From Cyanobacteria bacterium RU_5_0 (lineage in GTDB: Bacteria > Cyanobacteriota > Cyanobacteriia > Elainellales > Elainellaceae), in NCBI GenBank assembly GCA_012033255.1, contig JAAUSF010000039.1, positions 1 to 40,597 on the forward strand: a stretch of 40,597 bases of DNA. The letters run 5' to 3'. The translations under genes were made by a program, and so were the position numbers. This document shows positions 17,186-27,292 of the stretch, piece after piece. The first letter of the stretch is position 1; each line of letters begins with the position of its first letter. The notes beneath the pieces are model-generated. The model worked only from the letters and a program-made list of their open reading frames with translations, had not been told where the DNA came from and did no database searches.

Positions 17186-19504
17186 TTAATCTCCTTGCCA
17201 TTCCCGATCTTCCAGTTCCTTTTGAGGGAGTAACAACGTCGCTTCAATCTCTTGCCGGATTGCCGCTGTCACCTCACAGTTACTATTCAGACAATCGATC
17301 AGGAGTTGATTGGCATCATAGTAACGCTGTAGCACTTGTCGTTGCTCAGGGCTAAACTGCCAGGGGTGATGAATATTTCGGTAATGGGCGATCGTTGTCC
17401 TTAACTGTTCCACCCAGGCAGAATAGTGTGTCTGCCACCAGACCTGAAATCGTTCCCGGTTTTGACTCGGAGATGGCAGTTTGTCTCTCAATTGTTGCAA
17501 AGATTTATAAAATCCAGCATCCAGAACCATCACCAGAATGTTGTTGAGCGCCTCGCTACACGCATTGACATAGGCAAAATCCTGATTGTGGTCGGTGGCA
17601 AACTCTAGCAGCAAGTTATCTAACGCGACATCTAAAAACACCCCCTGGTCAAGCGTGCTGGCTAACGTAAAGTGAGCAGCCATATGCGGGTTTTGGGCAA
17701 GGGCAAGGTAAAACGCTCGTGCAATCGCCACTTTGGGCTGTGCTGGAATTGTCTGGGATTTTTGGCTTGCCCACATCAAAAATTCTTGCAGATATGGGTC
17801 TTGAGCGACTAATGCATCAATCTGTTGCTTCATCAACTGCACTAGCGAATCTGCACTTCGCAACATGGCAGCCGTTAACAAGAAGACTTCGCGCCAGTAC
17901 GGGTCAGTGATATGACTGACCAACCCTCCCAGGGCTTGCTCTAAAGCCCGCAGATTATGGCTGGCAACAATTTTTCGAGCCGTGAAGTATTCTTGAAACA
18001 CGAGATAGGAAAACGAAAAAATTCCTCGCGCTCGTTCTGTCAGCAGCCCATGTTGTGCCTCGATCGCTCTTAGCATCGCTTCACTTTCGAGTTGCAGTTC
18101 CTCTGGTTCCAGGGTCGCACCTGGCAAATTCTGCAAATAGTCCCCAATGTATTGTTCAATGGTGCGTTGCTCAAAAAAGTACTGCCCCTGCTCAAACGTA
18201 ACTGCTGCAAGCTGACTCAGTAGCCTCAGTTTTTGGGGCAATAAAAACCCTCGGTACATGTCATCGCGTTCGACTCCTCTAGCTTGATCCCATTTACCCA
18301 GCAGCAAATCCAGCCCTTGTTTATAAAACTCAGTTCGCTTGGTCGGAAATTTTCCTTGACCCTGAAACACCCAGCAGGCGAGATGTAGAAACAAGGGCGT
18401 GACCACCAATTGACGAAACTGCCAGTTTTCCGGCAAGTCTAATTTTTGAATAAACTGCACAGACCGATCTTGTCCCGATTGAGCAGTTGTTTTGGTAAGT
18501 GCCACAAACCACTTTTGCGCGAAGGTAGTGATTTGTGCCTGGGTAAAGGGGGCAATTTCTACATCGGTGAAGCCTCGCAACTGGAGCTTTTGGGCAGCGG
18601 TGCGACAGGATGCCACAAATCGATTTCTATGATACTTGTCTGAGAATTTGCGAATTTCTCGAAGCACCGCTGTAATGTCCTGGTTCAGCACTTCATCCAT
18701 ACCATCCAGCAACAGCAGAACTCTGCCCGCTTGCAGCAAGGTTTCAATCACAGACGGGTTTGAAACGCCAGAGGAGAGAAACGCCTGACGAATATAATTG
18801 AAAAGGCTAAATTCACCACTGCACCTAGACTCTTCTGCAAATTCTCTCAATGCAATAAAAATCGGCACTTGATCGGCGGCAACCTTACCCCGGTTACATT
18901 GAATGGCGAGATGTTGCAGAAAAGTCGTTTTGCCAACGCCAGGTTTACCCAACACCCTAAGCTTCAAGTAGGTTTCAACTGCCCACATTCCCGATATTTG
19001 TTTCTGGTCAACCGCTCCTAAGCCAACGCGATCGAATTCGCTGGGTTTCAGGTTTTGCAGGTCAGCAATTTCAAACCACTGTTGACTGGCAATGTCTTCC
19101 AAAATATTGACATCCACATAGATGTCATCAATGTTGACTGGACGGCTGATATCTAATAACTGCAAGATGCCACATTGATTTTGAATGGTGTCTTGGCGTT
19201 GCGATCGCACCTGTTGCACCAGACCGTCAATATTCAGAGGGGTCGTCTCAACCGCTTCTCCGGGTTCAGGAAATTCCACGGGCGGATCGAGCGCAATCTC
19301 TCGCCAATCCAAATCCAGGATCGAACAAACGGCTATAAAAGTCTGGCGATCAACGGGTTGTCCCGTGAAAAACCGCCAAATCGGCTGGCGGGTTTTTAAG
19401 TTCACCTCCCCTGCTAGATTTTCCTGAGTCCATCCTTTGAGAGCAAACGCTCGTTTAGCCTGTTGAATTCCAGAAGGGGATGCTTGGAGCGATCGCTTGA
19501 CCAT
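17186..19504 (-). CDS. NACHT-domain NTPase with N-terminal HTH (bacterial NLR-like)
   Basis: Protein of 772 residues. Residues ~10-75 resemble an HTH (GWTQENLAGEV...RQTFIAVCSILDLDW). The NACHT NTPase follows: Walker A GKPGVGKT at 186-193, extended Walker B LLLLDGMDEV with Asp267, Asp270 and Glu271, and the ASCRT sensor strand. Residues ~400-770 are alpha-helical and end in the YYDANQLLIDCLNS / EIEATLLLP block seen at the C-terminus of many cyanobacterial NACHT proteins (NCH2-type). Bacterial NACHT proteins include experimentally supported anti-phage proteins, so a defence role is plausible but inferred. No Shine-Dalgarno precedes ATG 19504. It is followed without a gap by the membrane hydroxylase gene; the HTH may provide autoregulation. 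Confidence 0.9.
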   Translation of the reverse strand: MVKRSLQASPSGIQQAKRAFALKGWTQENLAGEVNLKTRQPIWRFFTGQPVDRQTFIAVCSILDLDWREIALDPPVEFPEPGEAVETTPLNIDGLVQQVRSQRQDTIQNQCGILQLLDISRPVNIDDIYVDVNILEDIASQQWFEIADLQNLKPSEFDRVGLGAVDQKQISGMWAVETYLKLRVLGKPGVGKTTFLQHLAIQCNRGKVAADQVPIFIALREFAEESRCSGEFSLFNYIRQAFLSSGVSNPSVIETLLQAGRVLLLLDGMDEVLNQDITAVLREIRKFSDKYHRNRFVASCRTAAQKLQLRGFTDVEIAPFTQAQITTFAQKWFVALTKTTAQSGQDRSVQFIQKLDLPENWQFRQLVVTPLFLHLACWVFQGQGKFPTKRTEFYKQGLDLLLGKWDQARGVERDDMYRGFLLPQKLRLLSQLAAVTFEQGQYFFEQRTIEQYIGDYLQNLPGATLEPEELQLESEAMLRAIEAQHGLLTERARGIFSFSYLVFQEYFTARKIVASHNLRALEQALGGLVSHITDPYWREVFLLTAAMLRSADSLVQLMKQQIDALVAQDPYLQEFLMWASQKSQTIPAQPKVAIARAFYLALAQNPHMAAHFTLASTLDQGVFLDVALDNLLLEFATDHNQDFAYVNACSEALNNILVMVLDAGFYKSLQQLRDKLPSPSQNRERFQVWWQTHYSAWVEQLRTTIAHYRNIHHPWQFSPEQRQVLQRYYDANQLLIDCLNSNCEVTAAIRQEIEATLLLPQKELEDREWQGD

Positions 19505-19716
19505 AAAATAGACAGCTCATATGAAAACTCAAAATCCAAACTTTTATAAACATCAGACGATTTATAACCTTTTCTATGTTACTGCTTTTCCTCATAGTGA
19601 AATTATACAAAATCCAAGAAATCCCCTCTAAGTTTCATCAAGTTAGAACTAAATCAAACATTCTTGTTGCTCAAAACAAACAACAAATGCACGAGATCAG
19701 TCTCTTAAAAATCTTA

Positions 19717-19758
19717 TATAGCTAAGTGCATATCCTAACCACGCTGACTACTGCTATA
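19717..19758. mobile_element. Miniature TATAGC element, short copy
   Basis: A 42-base unit starting TATAGCTAAGTGC and ending CCACGCTGACTACTGCTATA. It has the same ends as the 84-base unit at 20012-20095 but lacks nearly all internal sequence. TA at each end and the TATAGC inverted termini suggest a Tc1/IS630-type (ISY100-like) MITE. No coding sequence. Confidence 0.5.
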
Positions 19759-20011
19759 AATATTAGATTTCAGTCTTTTAATCTTGTTGATAATCTCAAA
19801 TCACGGGTACTCTTGAGGTATTACTAGATTTTCAAATTTTTGCAACAAATTAAAACATCATTATATTTATTCACTGACTTGTATAACCAATGGTCTATTT
19901 CAGTGCATTGCTGAATCAAAGTCGATTCTCATGAAATGCCCTTATTGTGGATCAGAGCAATCTCAAAAGCGGAGAGTCCAAAATGCCTCAATCGGATCTC
20001 CTTATTGACAA

Positions 20012-20095
20012 TATAGCTAAGTGCTGAGTCAGGATTGATTGACCGTTTGCCTTTCAGCCTTTAGCAATGTCCTAACCACGCTGGCTACTGCTATA
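20012..20095. mobile_element. Miniature TATAGC element
   Basis: An 84-base non-coding unit. The left end is TATAGCTAAGTGC; the right end, read inward on the other strand, is TATAGCAGTAGCCAGC followed by GTGGTTAGGA. Ends and flanking TA match the shorter copy at 19717-19758, and the GTTAGGAC subterminal block recurs at 28537-28650. Interpreted as a non-autonomous IS630/ISY100-like MITE; no transposase of that type is in the window apart from the IS630 fragment at 405-772. Confidence 0.55.
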
Positions 20096-20157
20096 GGTCA
20101 TAGCCTGAAATGCTCATCAATAGCAAAAAACCTGATCACAGAGAGGGTTTTCTTAGA

Positions 20158-20229
20158 AGCCCGTGAAGAGGATTGAACTCTTGACCTCACCCTTACCAAG
20201 GGTGTGCTCTACCACTGAGCTACACGGGC
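20158..20229 (-). tRNA. tRNA-Thr (GGT)
   Basis: Complete 72-base cloverleaf on the minus strand. The acceptor stem is GCCCGTG/CACGGGC, the D arm GCTC-AGTGGTA-GAGC, and the anticodon arm CACCC-TTGGTAA-GGGTG (anticodon GGT). A 5-base variable loop precedes the T arm AAGAG-TTCAATC-CTCTT. The discriminator is T, and CCA is not encoded. Confidence 0.95.
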
Positions 20230-20235
20230 AATTTG

Positions 20236-20310
20236 CTTTTGGATTTTAGATTTGCGATTTTGGATTTGGAGATTGATTTCAATCTAAAATCCAAAATCTG
20301 CAATCCAAAA
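20236..20310. repeat. ATTTTGGATT inverted repeat
   Basis: The spacer between the two tRNAs consists of TTTTGGATTTTAGATT-type runs followed by their complements (AATCTAAAATCCAAAATC), forming a long imperfect AT-rich palindrome. Similar sequences are common in filamentous cyanobacterial spacers. Function unknown; it might influence tRNA precursor processing. Confidence 0.5.
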
Positions 20311-20317
20311 ATTTTCG

Positions 20318-20402
20318 TGGTGGGCCGGGCTGGATTTGAACCAGCGTAGGCGTAGCCAGCGGATTTACAGTCCGCCCCCATTAACCACTCGGGCACCGAC
20401 CC
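20318..20402 (-). tRNA. tRNA-Tyr (GTA)
   Basis: Class II tRNA with a long variable arm on the minus strand. The acceptor is GGGTCGG/CCGGCCC with one G-U pair, and the anticodon loop ACTGTAAAT gives GTA (Tyr). The variable arm is CTGGCTACGCCTACG and the T arm is GCTGG-TTCAAAT-CCAGC. Discriminator A is followed by an encoded CCA at 20318-20320. Confidence 0.95.
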
Positions 20403-20496
20403 GTTCGTCCCACGAATAATGATAGTAGCACAACAAGAAGCAATCGGGTGAAAATTTTTACTTGTAGCCTTTTCGTTAGTTATCGAGTCGGGGTGA

Positions 20497-21645
<1,149 letters not shown>

Positions 21646-21756
21646 TTAGAACCGCCACACACAAGAGTTACTTGATGATAACCCTCTCTTCAAGTTGAGA
21701 CAGTAGTCTTGAGGGAGATGAAGTAATGGGGGACGGGATGATGGGGTTTATCCGTT

Positions 21757-22170
21757 CTATTCTGGGTTCCTAAACGGATTTTCGCTGCTTTGCTCAAAAT
21801 AGGGATCTTGTGAAGTCAGGCATTGCTGCATATTAGGAGAAAGTTCCGTAAGAGGAAGCGCCTGAGCCGAGAAGGGGCGTAAATTGCTAATGTCGCCTGC
21901 TAACAGTGTTTTTGTGTCTTCTTGATAGAGAACAAGACTGGTGCCATTAACCAGGTAGAGATCAGAGTTGCTGGGATCAGGGTTGACGGATGCTGTTAAG
22001 GAGCCATGTCTGGATGCACCGAAGTAGCAAATCCGATCGCCACTCATCGCAATGTAAATAAAGTTAGAGGATGCGGAGTAGACGCCCTGCTGAAGTGGAA
22101 GGGCAATTGCAGGGGTGGCGATCGTCATACTGATTAACATTGTCAAAATTTGGAACACGCCTGTTTTCAT
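21757..22170 (-). CDS. Small secreted protein of unknown function
   Basis: Protein of 137 residues from the ATG at 22170, which begins directly with a signal peptide (MKTGVFQILTMLISM...ATPAIA-LP). An earlier start at 22188 adds six residues. The mature part has two Cys, is Tyr/Ser/Asn-rich and ends in FEQSSENPFRNPE. I recognise no domain. It lies alone, codirectional with the CNNM gene, 129 bases away; that spacer holds a perfect GGCGGTTAGAACCGCC palindrome (21641-21656) without a U-run. Confidence 0.65.
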   Translation of the reverse strand: MKTGVFQILTMLISMTIATPAIALPLQQGVYSASSNFIYIAMSGDRICYFGASRHGSLTASVNPDPSNSDLYLVNGTSLVLYQEDTKTLLAGDISNLRPFSAQALPLTELSPNMQQCLTSQDPYFEQSSENPFRNPE

Positions 22171-22199
22171 AAAATCACCCGAACACACGTTATTTTAAT

Positions 22200-22320
22200 T
22201 ACAATCGGTCGGGGCAGGAGCAGACCCATGTGTCTGCCTTCTAACCCAGAGCATCCCCGCAGGGATTGCCCCCCCTACACCACGCCATCCAACAAAAAAT
22301 TTACAGATGGAATGATATTG
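22200..22320. repeat. Degraded copy of the 2327-2450 repeat
   Basis: Non-coding spacer resembling the insert between hpxO and uraH. The shared run is GCAGG...CCCCTACACCACGCCATCCA, then A-rich sequence and ATTTACAG. The right terminal repeat is partly kept (AAAAATTTACAGATGG), while the left end (TTAATTACAATCGGTCGGGG) has lost the ACCTGTAAATT terminus. Confidence 0.45.
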
Positions 22321-22371
22321 AATTTGGTTGTGGTAAGGACAGAGCATGCCCTGCCCCTATGAGATGTGCCC

Positions 22372-24276
22372 TCAAGCGTTTGCAAGTTGTTTTTTCATCT
22401 CCTCGGCATACTGTTCGGCGTTCAGTCCGACGATCAGGTGGTAAATGTGTTCTGAGAGATGCATGACGCCATCAATGCCTGCGGATTGCAATGCCTCTTC
22501 GCTGACTGATGCATCGTCTGTTACTTCTAAGCGGAGGCGAGTGAGTGCAGCCGCATCGACTTTGCGAATGTTTCGTTTGCCTCCGAGCGCAATAATCAGG
22601 TTTTCGACTTTGCGATCGGCGTTGGGGTCGCGATCGACAACGGGAGTATCCGCTACAGAAGTAGCGACGACGGGAGTAATGCCATCGGTAGCTGATCCGT
22701 TACGAGTTACAGCAACCGCTTCAGCCGAGGATGGCGTATAGGCTTCGTCTGCTTCTGATCCAGCTGCTTTGAGGTACTCCGCCATGTCGGTTTTCAAGTT
22801 CTCGGAGCGTGGTCCAAAAATCGCTTGGGCATTATTGCCAACTTCTAAGACACCGGATGCGCCAAGGGCTTTCAGTCGCGCTTTGTTGACTTTGCCCATG
22901 TCGTTAACGGAAATCCGCAGTCGCGTGATGCAAGCATCCAGGCTCGCAATATTCTGCCGCCCGCCAAATGCCCGGACGAGTTCACGTGCCAGATCAGAGG
23001 TGCCTACGGTGGTCGAGACAGTGGCTTCTGCCCCTTCGGCTTCATCTTCGCGTCCAGGGGTTTTGAAGTTGAAGCCTTTAATGGCAAAGCGGAAGGCGAA
23101 GTAGTAGACAGCGATGATGAACGGCGCACCTGCCCAAATCAGCCAGATATTTTGAGCATTGGGCAAACCGCTAAACAGGAAGAAATCGATAAATCCTTGC
23201 GAGAAGGTGAAGCCCATCCTGCCGCCCAACGTGACAAATAGCCAGTCGCAGAAGCTAGCAATAGCCGCGTGCATGAAGTAGAGAGGCGGTGCCACGAACA
23301 TGAAGGAGAATTCGATCGGCTCTGTAATCCCAGTCAGGAATGAAGTAAATGCGGCTGAGAGCATGATCCCGCTCGTCACTTTGCGGTTTTTGGGATAGGC
23401 GCTGTGCCAGATGGCGATCGCTGCCGCAGGCAATCCAAACATTTTGAACCAGTAAGCCCCGCCCAAAATTCCGGCAGTCGTGTCTCCGGCAAAGAAGCGG
23501 TTGATGTCACCTGTCACCACTTTGTCAGTGATCGGGTCAGTGAACGAACCAATTTGGAAGAAGAAAGGAACGTTCCAGATGTGGTGTAGACCGAAGGGCA
23601 GGAGTAATCGTTCAACAAATCCGTAAATTGCCGCCGTGACAGCCACATTACTACCCGCTGCTGCCGTATTTGCTGCGCTGCTAATGGCATTGCCGATCGG
23701 GGGCCAAATCAAACTCATCAAGATACCAACCACGATCGCCGCCAATGCAGTCAAGATGGGAACCGATCGCTTTCCAGCAAAGAATCCTAAGTATTGGGGT
23801 AGTTGCAAGCGAAAGAATCGATTGAATAAATAGGCTGCAACGCCGCCGATGATCAAGCCGCCGAAGACCCCGGTATCGAGTGAGGGAATCCCCATAACGG
23901 GTCTGAGCGTGTCTGGATCGACGCCAAACAGCGCCGTGGATGCGGCTCCCATTGCCGCGACAAACACCACAAATCCGACGACGGCGGCAACTGCTGAGGC
24001 ACCGTCATAGGCCGTAAATCCGATGACAACGGCGATCGCAAAGATAATCGCCAAATTCCCGAAAATAGCATCACCTGAACTTTTCATGATGCTGGCAAGC
24101 CAATCGGGTAGCCACCAAAATTTAGCACTGTCGATGATGCCCTTTTCCAGGTTCTCAATTTCAATCAGTCGCGCACTCCCCAAACCAAGCAGGATACCCG
24201 CAACTGGCAATACTGAAACGGGAAGCATCAACGCTTTCCCAAGTTTTTGAAGGATAGCAAATGCGTTTTTCCACAT
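22372..24276 (-). CDS. ptsG: Glucose-type PTS permease IIC-IIB with extra degenerate IIB
   Basis: Membrane PTS permease of 634 residues, strikingly like E. coli PtsG ([53 protein letters not shown]). IIC covers ~1-405; IIB (~422-510) has phospho-acceptor Cys449 in [13 protein letters not shown]. After a ~35-residue linker a second IIB-like domain (~545-630) reads [12 protein letters not shown], with Ala577 in place of Cys, so it cannot be phosphorylated there. IIA is absent but is supplied by the adjacent fusion. Role: uptake and phosphorylation of glucose or a related hexose such as GlcNAc. Sugar-specific PTS permeases are rare in cyanobacteria, so transfer is likely, although embedded HIP1 sites suggest long residence. 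Confidence 0.93.
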   Translation of the reverse strand: MWKNAFAILQKLGKALMLPVSVLPVAGILLGLGSARLIEIENLEKGIIDSAKFWWLPDWLASIMKSSGDAIFGNLAIIFAIAVVIGFTAYDGASAVAAVVGFVVFVAAMGAASTALFGVDPDTLRPVMGIPSLDTGVFGGLIIGGVAAYLFNRFFRLQLPQYLGFFAGKRSVPILTALAAIVVGILMSLIWPPIGNAISSAANTAAAGSNVAVTAAIYGFVERLLLPFGLHHIWNVPFFFQIGSFTDPITDKVVTGDINRFFAGDTTAGILGGAYWFKMFGLPAAAIAIWHSAYPKNRKVTSGIMLSAAFTSFLTGITEPIEFSFMFVAPPLYFMHAAIASFCDWLFVTLGGRMGFTFSQGFIDFFLFSGLPNAQNIWLIWAGAPFIIAVYYFAFRFAIKGFNFKTPGREDEAEGAEATVSTTVGTSDLARELVRAFGGRQNIASLDACITRLRISVNDMGKVNKARLKALGASGVLEVGNNAQAIFGPRSENLKTDMAEYLKAAGSEADEAYTPSSAEAVAVTRNGSATDGITPVVATSVADTPVVDRDPNADRKVENLIIALGGKRNIRKVDAAALTRLRLEVTDDASVSEEALQSAGIDGVMHLSEHIYHLIVGLNAEQYAEEMKKQLANA

Positions 24277-24355
24277 AAGTTTTTGTCAAAGATTAGATTT
24301 GTATAGAGAATAGGAAAGGGGGAATAGGGAATAGGGAATGGGGTTTTGCACTCCT

Positions 24356-24412
24356 CATCCACCCATCCACCCATCCACCCATCCACCATCCACCCATCCA
24401 CCCATCCACCCC
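24356..24412. repeat. Tandem CATCCACC octamer repeat
   Basis: About seven tandem copies of CATCCACC (one shortened by a base) fill the spacer between the two PTS genes, ending just downstream of the IIA-HPr-EI stop. A GGGAATA heptamer run precedes it at 24320-24342. Typical short tandem repeats of cyanobacterial spacers; copy number is expected to vary between strains. Confidence 0.8.
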
Positions 24413-24413
24413 T

Positions 24414-26975
24414 TCACGGCTCGGACGGAGTATATAAGGCTCTCACGTCGTCAGCCGTATCAGCAGCGATCGCTTGCTCGGCTAATCGTTGGCATTCGGC
24501 ATAGCTGAGTTCGCGGACTTGGGCTTTGATGCTGGGAATGGTGGGAATGCTGACGCTGAGTTCTTTCACCCCTAAGCCAATCAGGATCGGAACGGCTTGC
24601 GGATCACTGCCAATGCCGCCGCAGATGCCACACCATTTGCCATGTTTGTTGGCGGCGGTTGCGGCAATTCCGATTAGCTTCAGGACGGCCGGATTCAGTC
24701 CATCGCAGTAAGGCGCAAGTTTGGGATGTCCGCGATCCATTGCTAGGGTGTATTGGGTCAGGTCGTTGGTGCCGACGGAGAAGAAATCAGCTTCTTGAGC
24801 GAACTGATCGGCAATGATGGCAGCGGCAGGAATTTCAACCATAATCCCAACCGGGATCGGCGCAACACCAAGCTTTTGCCGCTCCTCTTCTAACATGCCT
24901 TTTGCCATGCGGAATTCTTCCAGGCGAGCAATCATCGGAAACATCACGCGCACATTGCCCTGTCTGGATGCCCGCAGGATGGCGCGTAGCTGTGTTCGGA
25001 GGACTTCGGGACGATCGAAGCCAATCCGGACGCCGCGTTCGCCTAAGAATGGATTTTCTTCATGCGGAATCGGTAGATAGGACAGAGGTTTGTCACCACC
25101 GACATCCAGCGTCCGAATGATCAAGGGTCGATCGCCCAAAATTTGAGCAATGCTGGAGTAAATTTCGGTTTGCTCATCTTCGCTAGGAGCCGCATCCCGC
25201 TCCATGAAGACAAACTCCGATCGCAGCAATCCGACTCCTTCACCGCCCGTTTCGACGGTTTTCTTCGCATCCTCAATGTTGCCGATGTTGGCGACAATTT
25301 CCATGCGGTGTCCATCAATTGTGACGGCAGGCTGATCTTTCGCCGCCAAATCCTGCTCTCGTTTGGCGCTAATCCGGATTTGCCGATCGCGAACTCGCTC
25401 CATTTCTTCTTGAGTCGGATGCAGCCGCAAGCGTCCTTTGCTGCCATCCAAAATCACAGGTGTTCCATTCGCTAAATCCAGCACTCTGGATTCGGTTCCA
25501 GCGATAGCGGGAATGTCCATCGATCGCGCCAAAATTGCAACATGTGAGGTTGCTCCACCTGCAACCGTGCAGAAGCCGATCACAGTGGAGCGATCGAGGG
25601 TTGCCATATCAGAAGGAGTCAAATCTTCGGCGGCAAGGATCGTGTTTTTAGGATAGTTAACTGTTTCAGTGGTGATGCCAGTCAGGATTCGTAGCACCCG
25701 TCCACCAACATCACGTAAATCATTTGCCCGTTGTGCCAGCAGTTCATTTGGCAATTTTGCCAAAAATTCAGCCTGAGAGGTATAAGTCTGTTTCCAGGCG
25801 TAAGCCGCACTTTTACCCTTGTCGATCGCGCTAAAAGTCATATCTAGCAATTCAGGGTCTTCCAGGAGTTCCTGATGAGCCGCAAAGATAGCCGCCTTAT
25901 TTGGATTGCCCTGCTTATGGACGTTTGCCCGCAGCGCCTCAATCTCTAGCTTTGCCTGTCCGAGGGATTGCTCTAGTTTCCGCCGCTCCACATAAGGACT
26001 ATCGCCCTTCTCCAAGACGGTGATGTCTTGCCGCTGCACCTGATGGAGATAGCCCACTGCCACGCCAGGGGATGCAGCGACTCCCAAAACAACATTGGGA
26101 TTGTCAGATCGCAAATGGGGAGGCGGAGCCGCCATTTCTGACTGAGCCACACTGGCTGGAGCCGCTACAGGTTTTGCACCTTCTTCCCCCAACCCCGATC
26201 GCAATGCCTCCGTCAATGCTGCGATCGCGGCTTTTGCATCAGCACCTGTCGCTTCTAGAGAGACAGTATCGCCGTTGTCAATCACCATTCCCATAATCCC
26301 GACGACACTCCGAATGTTCGTTTTCTTGTCGCCCGATTTCAGCCGAATGTCAGACTTATATTTCTTCGCCAAATTCGCCAACACAGCTGCCGGACGAGCG
26401 TGCAATCCGGTGGAGTTGGGGATGACGATCGCCTCTGAGGTGATGACTTCGCTGAATTGAGCAACGGTTTGTGGCTGCGTATCGCCAGCCAGTCTCACTT
26501 CCAGTGCTACATCTTGACCTGCCGTTACAGTTCCGGTTTTGGGTGAAAATGCGGTAATGTGATCAATGTTTGTAATCACAAGTTGAGTCAGTAGACTCTT
26601 AGCATGAAGCGCCACATAATCGGCGTCAAATTCGATCAGCAGATCGCCTGTCTTAACGCGATCGCCTGTCTTTACCGCTGGTGTAAATCCTTCCCCTCGC
26701 AGCGTGACCGTATCCAGTCCAATATGCATCAGAACTTCTAACCCATCACTGGTTTGAATCGTGATAGCGTGATTCGACGGATGAAGCTGGATCACTTCGC
26801 CATCACAAGGGGCAAGCAAACGTTGGCTAATTGGGTCAATTGAAATGCCATCTCCCACCATTTTTTGAGCAAAAACGGGGTCAGGTACTTGTTCGATCGG
26901 CAATAGACGCCCCGATAGTGGTGCTATCAATTGAACACCAACACGAGGCTGAGCCGATGTAGCGGCGTAGCTCAT
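24414..26975 (-). CDS. PTS IIA-HPr-enzyme I fusion (multiphosphoryl transfer protein)
   Basis: Cytoplasmic protein of 853 residues holding all soluble PTS steps. IIA(Glc)-type domain ~15-150 has His69 (SNHAITI) and active His84 (VLMHIGLDTV). HPr ~180-265 has His192 in NSTGLHARPAA. Enzyme I ~294-840 has His478 in GGATSHVAILARSMDIPAIAG and the PEP-binding C-terminal barrel (GVGLLRSEFVFM, FFSVGTNDLTQYTLAMDR, CGICGG). Phosphate would pass PEP to His478, His192, His84, then Cys449 of the adjacent permease. The arrangement resembles NagF/FruB-like fusions of proteobacteria. The start is well marked: TAGGAGAG ends a few bases before the ATG. Located 137 bases upstream of ptsG on the same strand. Confidence 0.95.
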   Translation of the reverse strand: MSYAATSAQPRVGVQLIAPLSGRLLPIEQVPDPVFAQKMVGDGISIDPISQRLLAPCDGEVIQLHPSNHAITIQTSDGLEVLMHIGLDTVTLRGEGFTPAVKTGDRVKTGDLLIEFDADYVALHAKSLLTQLVITNIDHITAFSPKTGTVTAGQDVALEVRLAGDTQPQTVAQFSEVITSEAIVIPNSTGLHARPAAVLANLAKKYKSDIRLKSGDKKTNIRSVVGIMGMVIDNGDTVSLEATGADAKAAIAALTEALRSGLGEEGAKPVAAPASVAQSEMAAPPPHLRSDNPNVVLGVAASPGVAVGYLHQVQRQDITVLEKGDSPYVERRKLEQSLGQAKLEIEALRANVHKQGNPNKAAIFAAHQELLEDPELLDMTFSAIDKGKSAAYAWKQTYTSQAEFLAKLPNELLAQRANDLRDVGGRVLRILTGITTETVNYPKNTILAAEDLTPSDMATLDRSTVIGFCTVAGGATSHVAILARSMDIPAIAGTESRVLDLANGTPVILDGSKGRLRLHPTQEEMERVRDRQIRISAKREQDLAAKDQPAVTIDGHRMEIVANIGNIEDAKKTVETGGEGVGLLRSEFVFMERDAAPSEDEQTEIYSSIAQILGDRPLIIRTLDVGGDKPLSYLPIPHEENPFLGERGVRIGFDRPEVLRTQLRAILRASRQGNVRVMFPMIARLEEFRMAKGMLEEERQKLGVAPIPVGIMVEIPAAAIIADQFAQEADFFSVGTNDLTQYTLAMDRGHPKLAPYCDGLNPAVLKLIGIAATAANKHGKWCGICGGIGSDPQAVPILIGLGVKELSVSIPTIPSIKAQVRELSYAECQRLAEQAIAADTADDVRALYTPSEP

Positions 26976-27292
26976 ATTCTCTCCTAAAAATTACGTTTCT
27001 TAATCCATTAGGCTGCTAATACACAGCGAGTTTTGATGAGTAGGCTTTTATCCTTTCATCCTCTCAGCAAATTGGGTATAACCCATTCGGATGAATCACA
27101 TAATTTAAACTTCTTCTTCTAACTTAGAAACAATTCCTGCAACGCCAATCATGCCCAAAGTTATTGCTTCGGGAATGGGCAATGGGCAATGGGCAATGGG
27201 GAATCAAACCTGGAAGATGCATTGAGGCAGAACGACCAATCACCGATTACCGATTACCAATTACCGATTACCAATTACCGATCACCGACTAC
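26976..27292. repeat. Spacer with heptamer repeats
   Basis: A 317-base gene-free stretch upstream of the PTS fusion. At 27171-27204 there are GGGCAAT-type heptamers (about five). At 27234-27292 there are CGATTAC/CAATTAC heptamers (about eight). Between them lies AATCAAACCTG...GCATTGAGGCAGAA, which recurs at 39552-39583. The part nearest 26975 should contain the PTS promoter, but no clear boxes were identified. Confidence 0.7.

Larger units (their letters stand above)
19505..20157. other. AT-rich gene-poor spacer
   Basis: About 650 bases with no convincing gene. It holds the upstream region of the NACHT gene, two TATAGC miniature elements, and a 25-codon frame at 19931-20008 starting MKCPYCGSEQSQKRR. 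That frame resembles the zinc-ribbon head of an IS1-type InsA protein but stops after SPY. Base composition is clearly more AT-rich than the flanking genes. No promoter could be fixed with confidence. Confidence 0.5.

Noticed and set aside
19931..20008. 25-codon ORF with CPYCGS zinc-ribbon start
   Set aside because: Too short to be a gene, one CxxC only; at best a trace of an IS1-type InsA head. Mentioned under the spacer only.
22445..24250. Plus-strand open frames opposite ptsG
   Set aside because: Antisense shadows of a well-conserved coding frame; no ribosome sites or recognisable domains.
24356..24412. Regular repeats that could suggest a CRISPR array
   Set aside because: Units are 7-8 bases, contiguous and without spacers; they are simple tandem repeats. 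The other heptamer arrays are the same.
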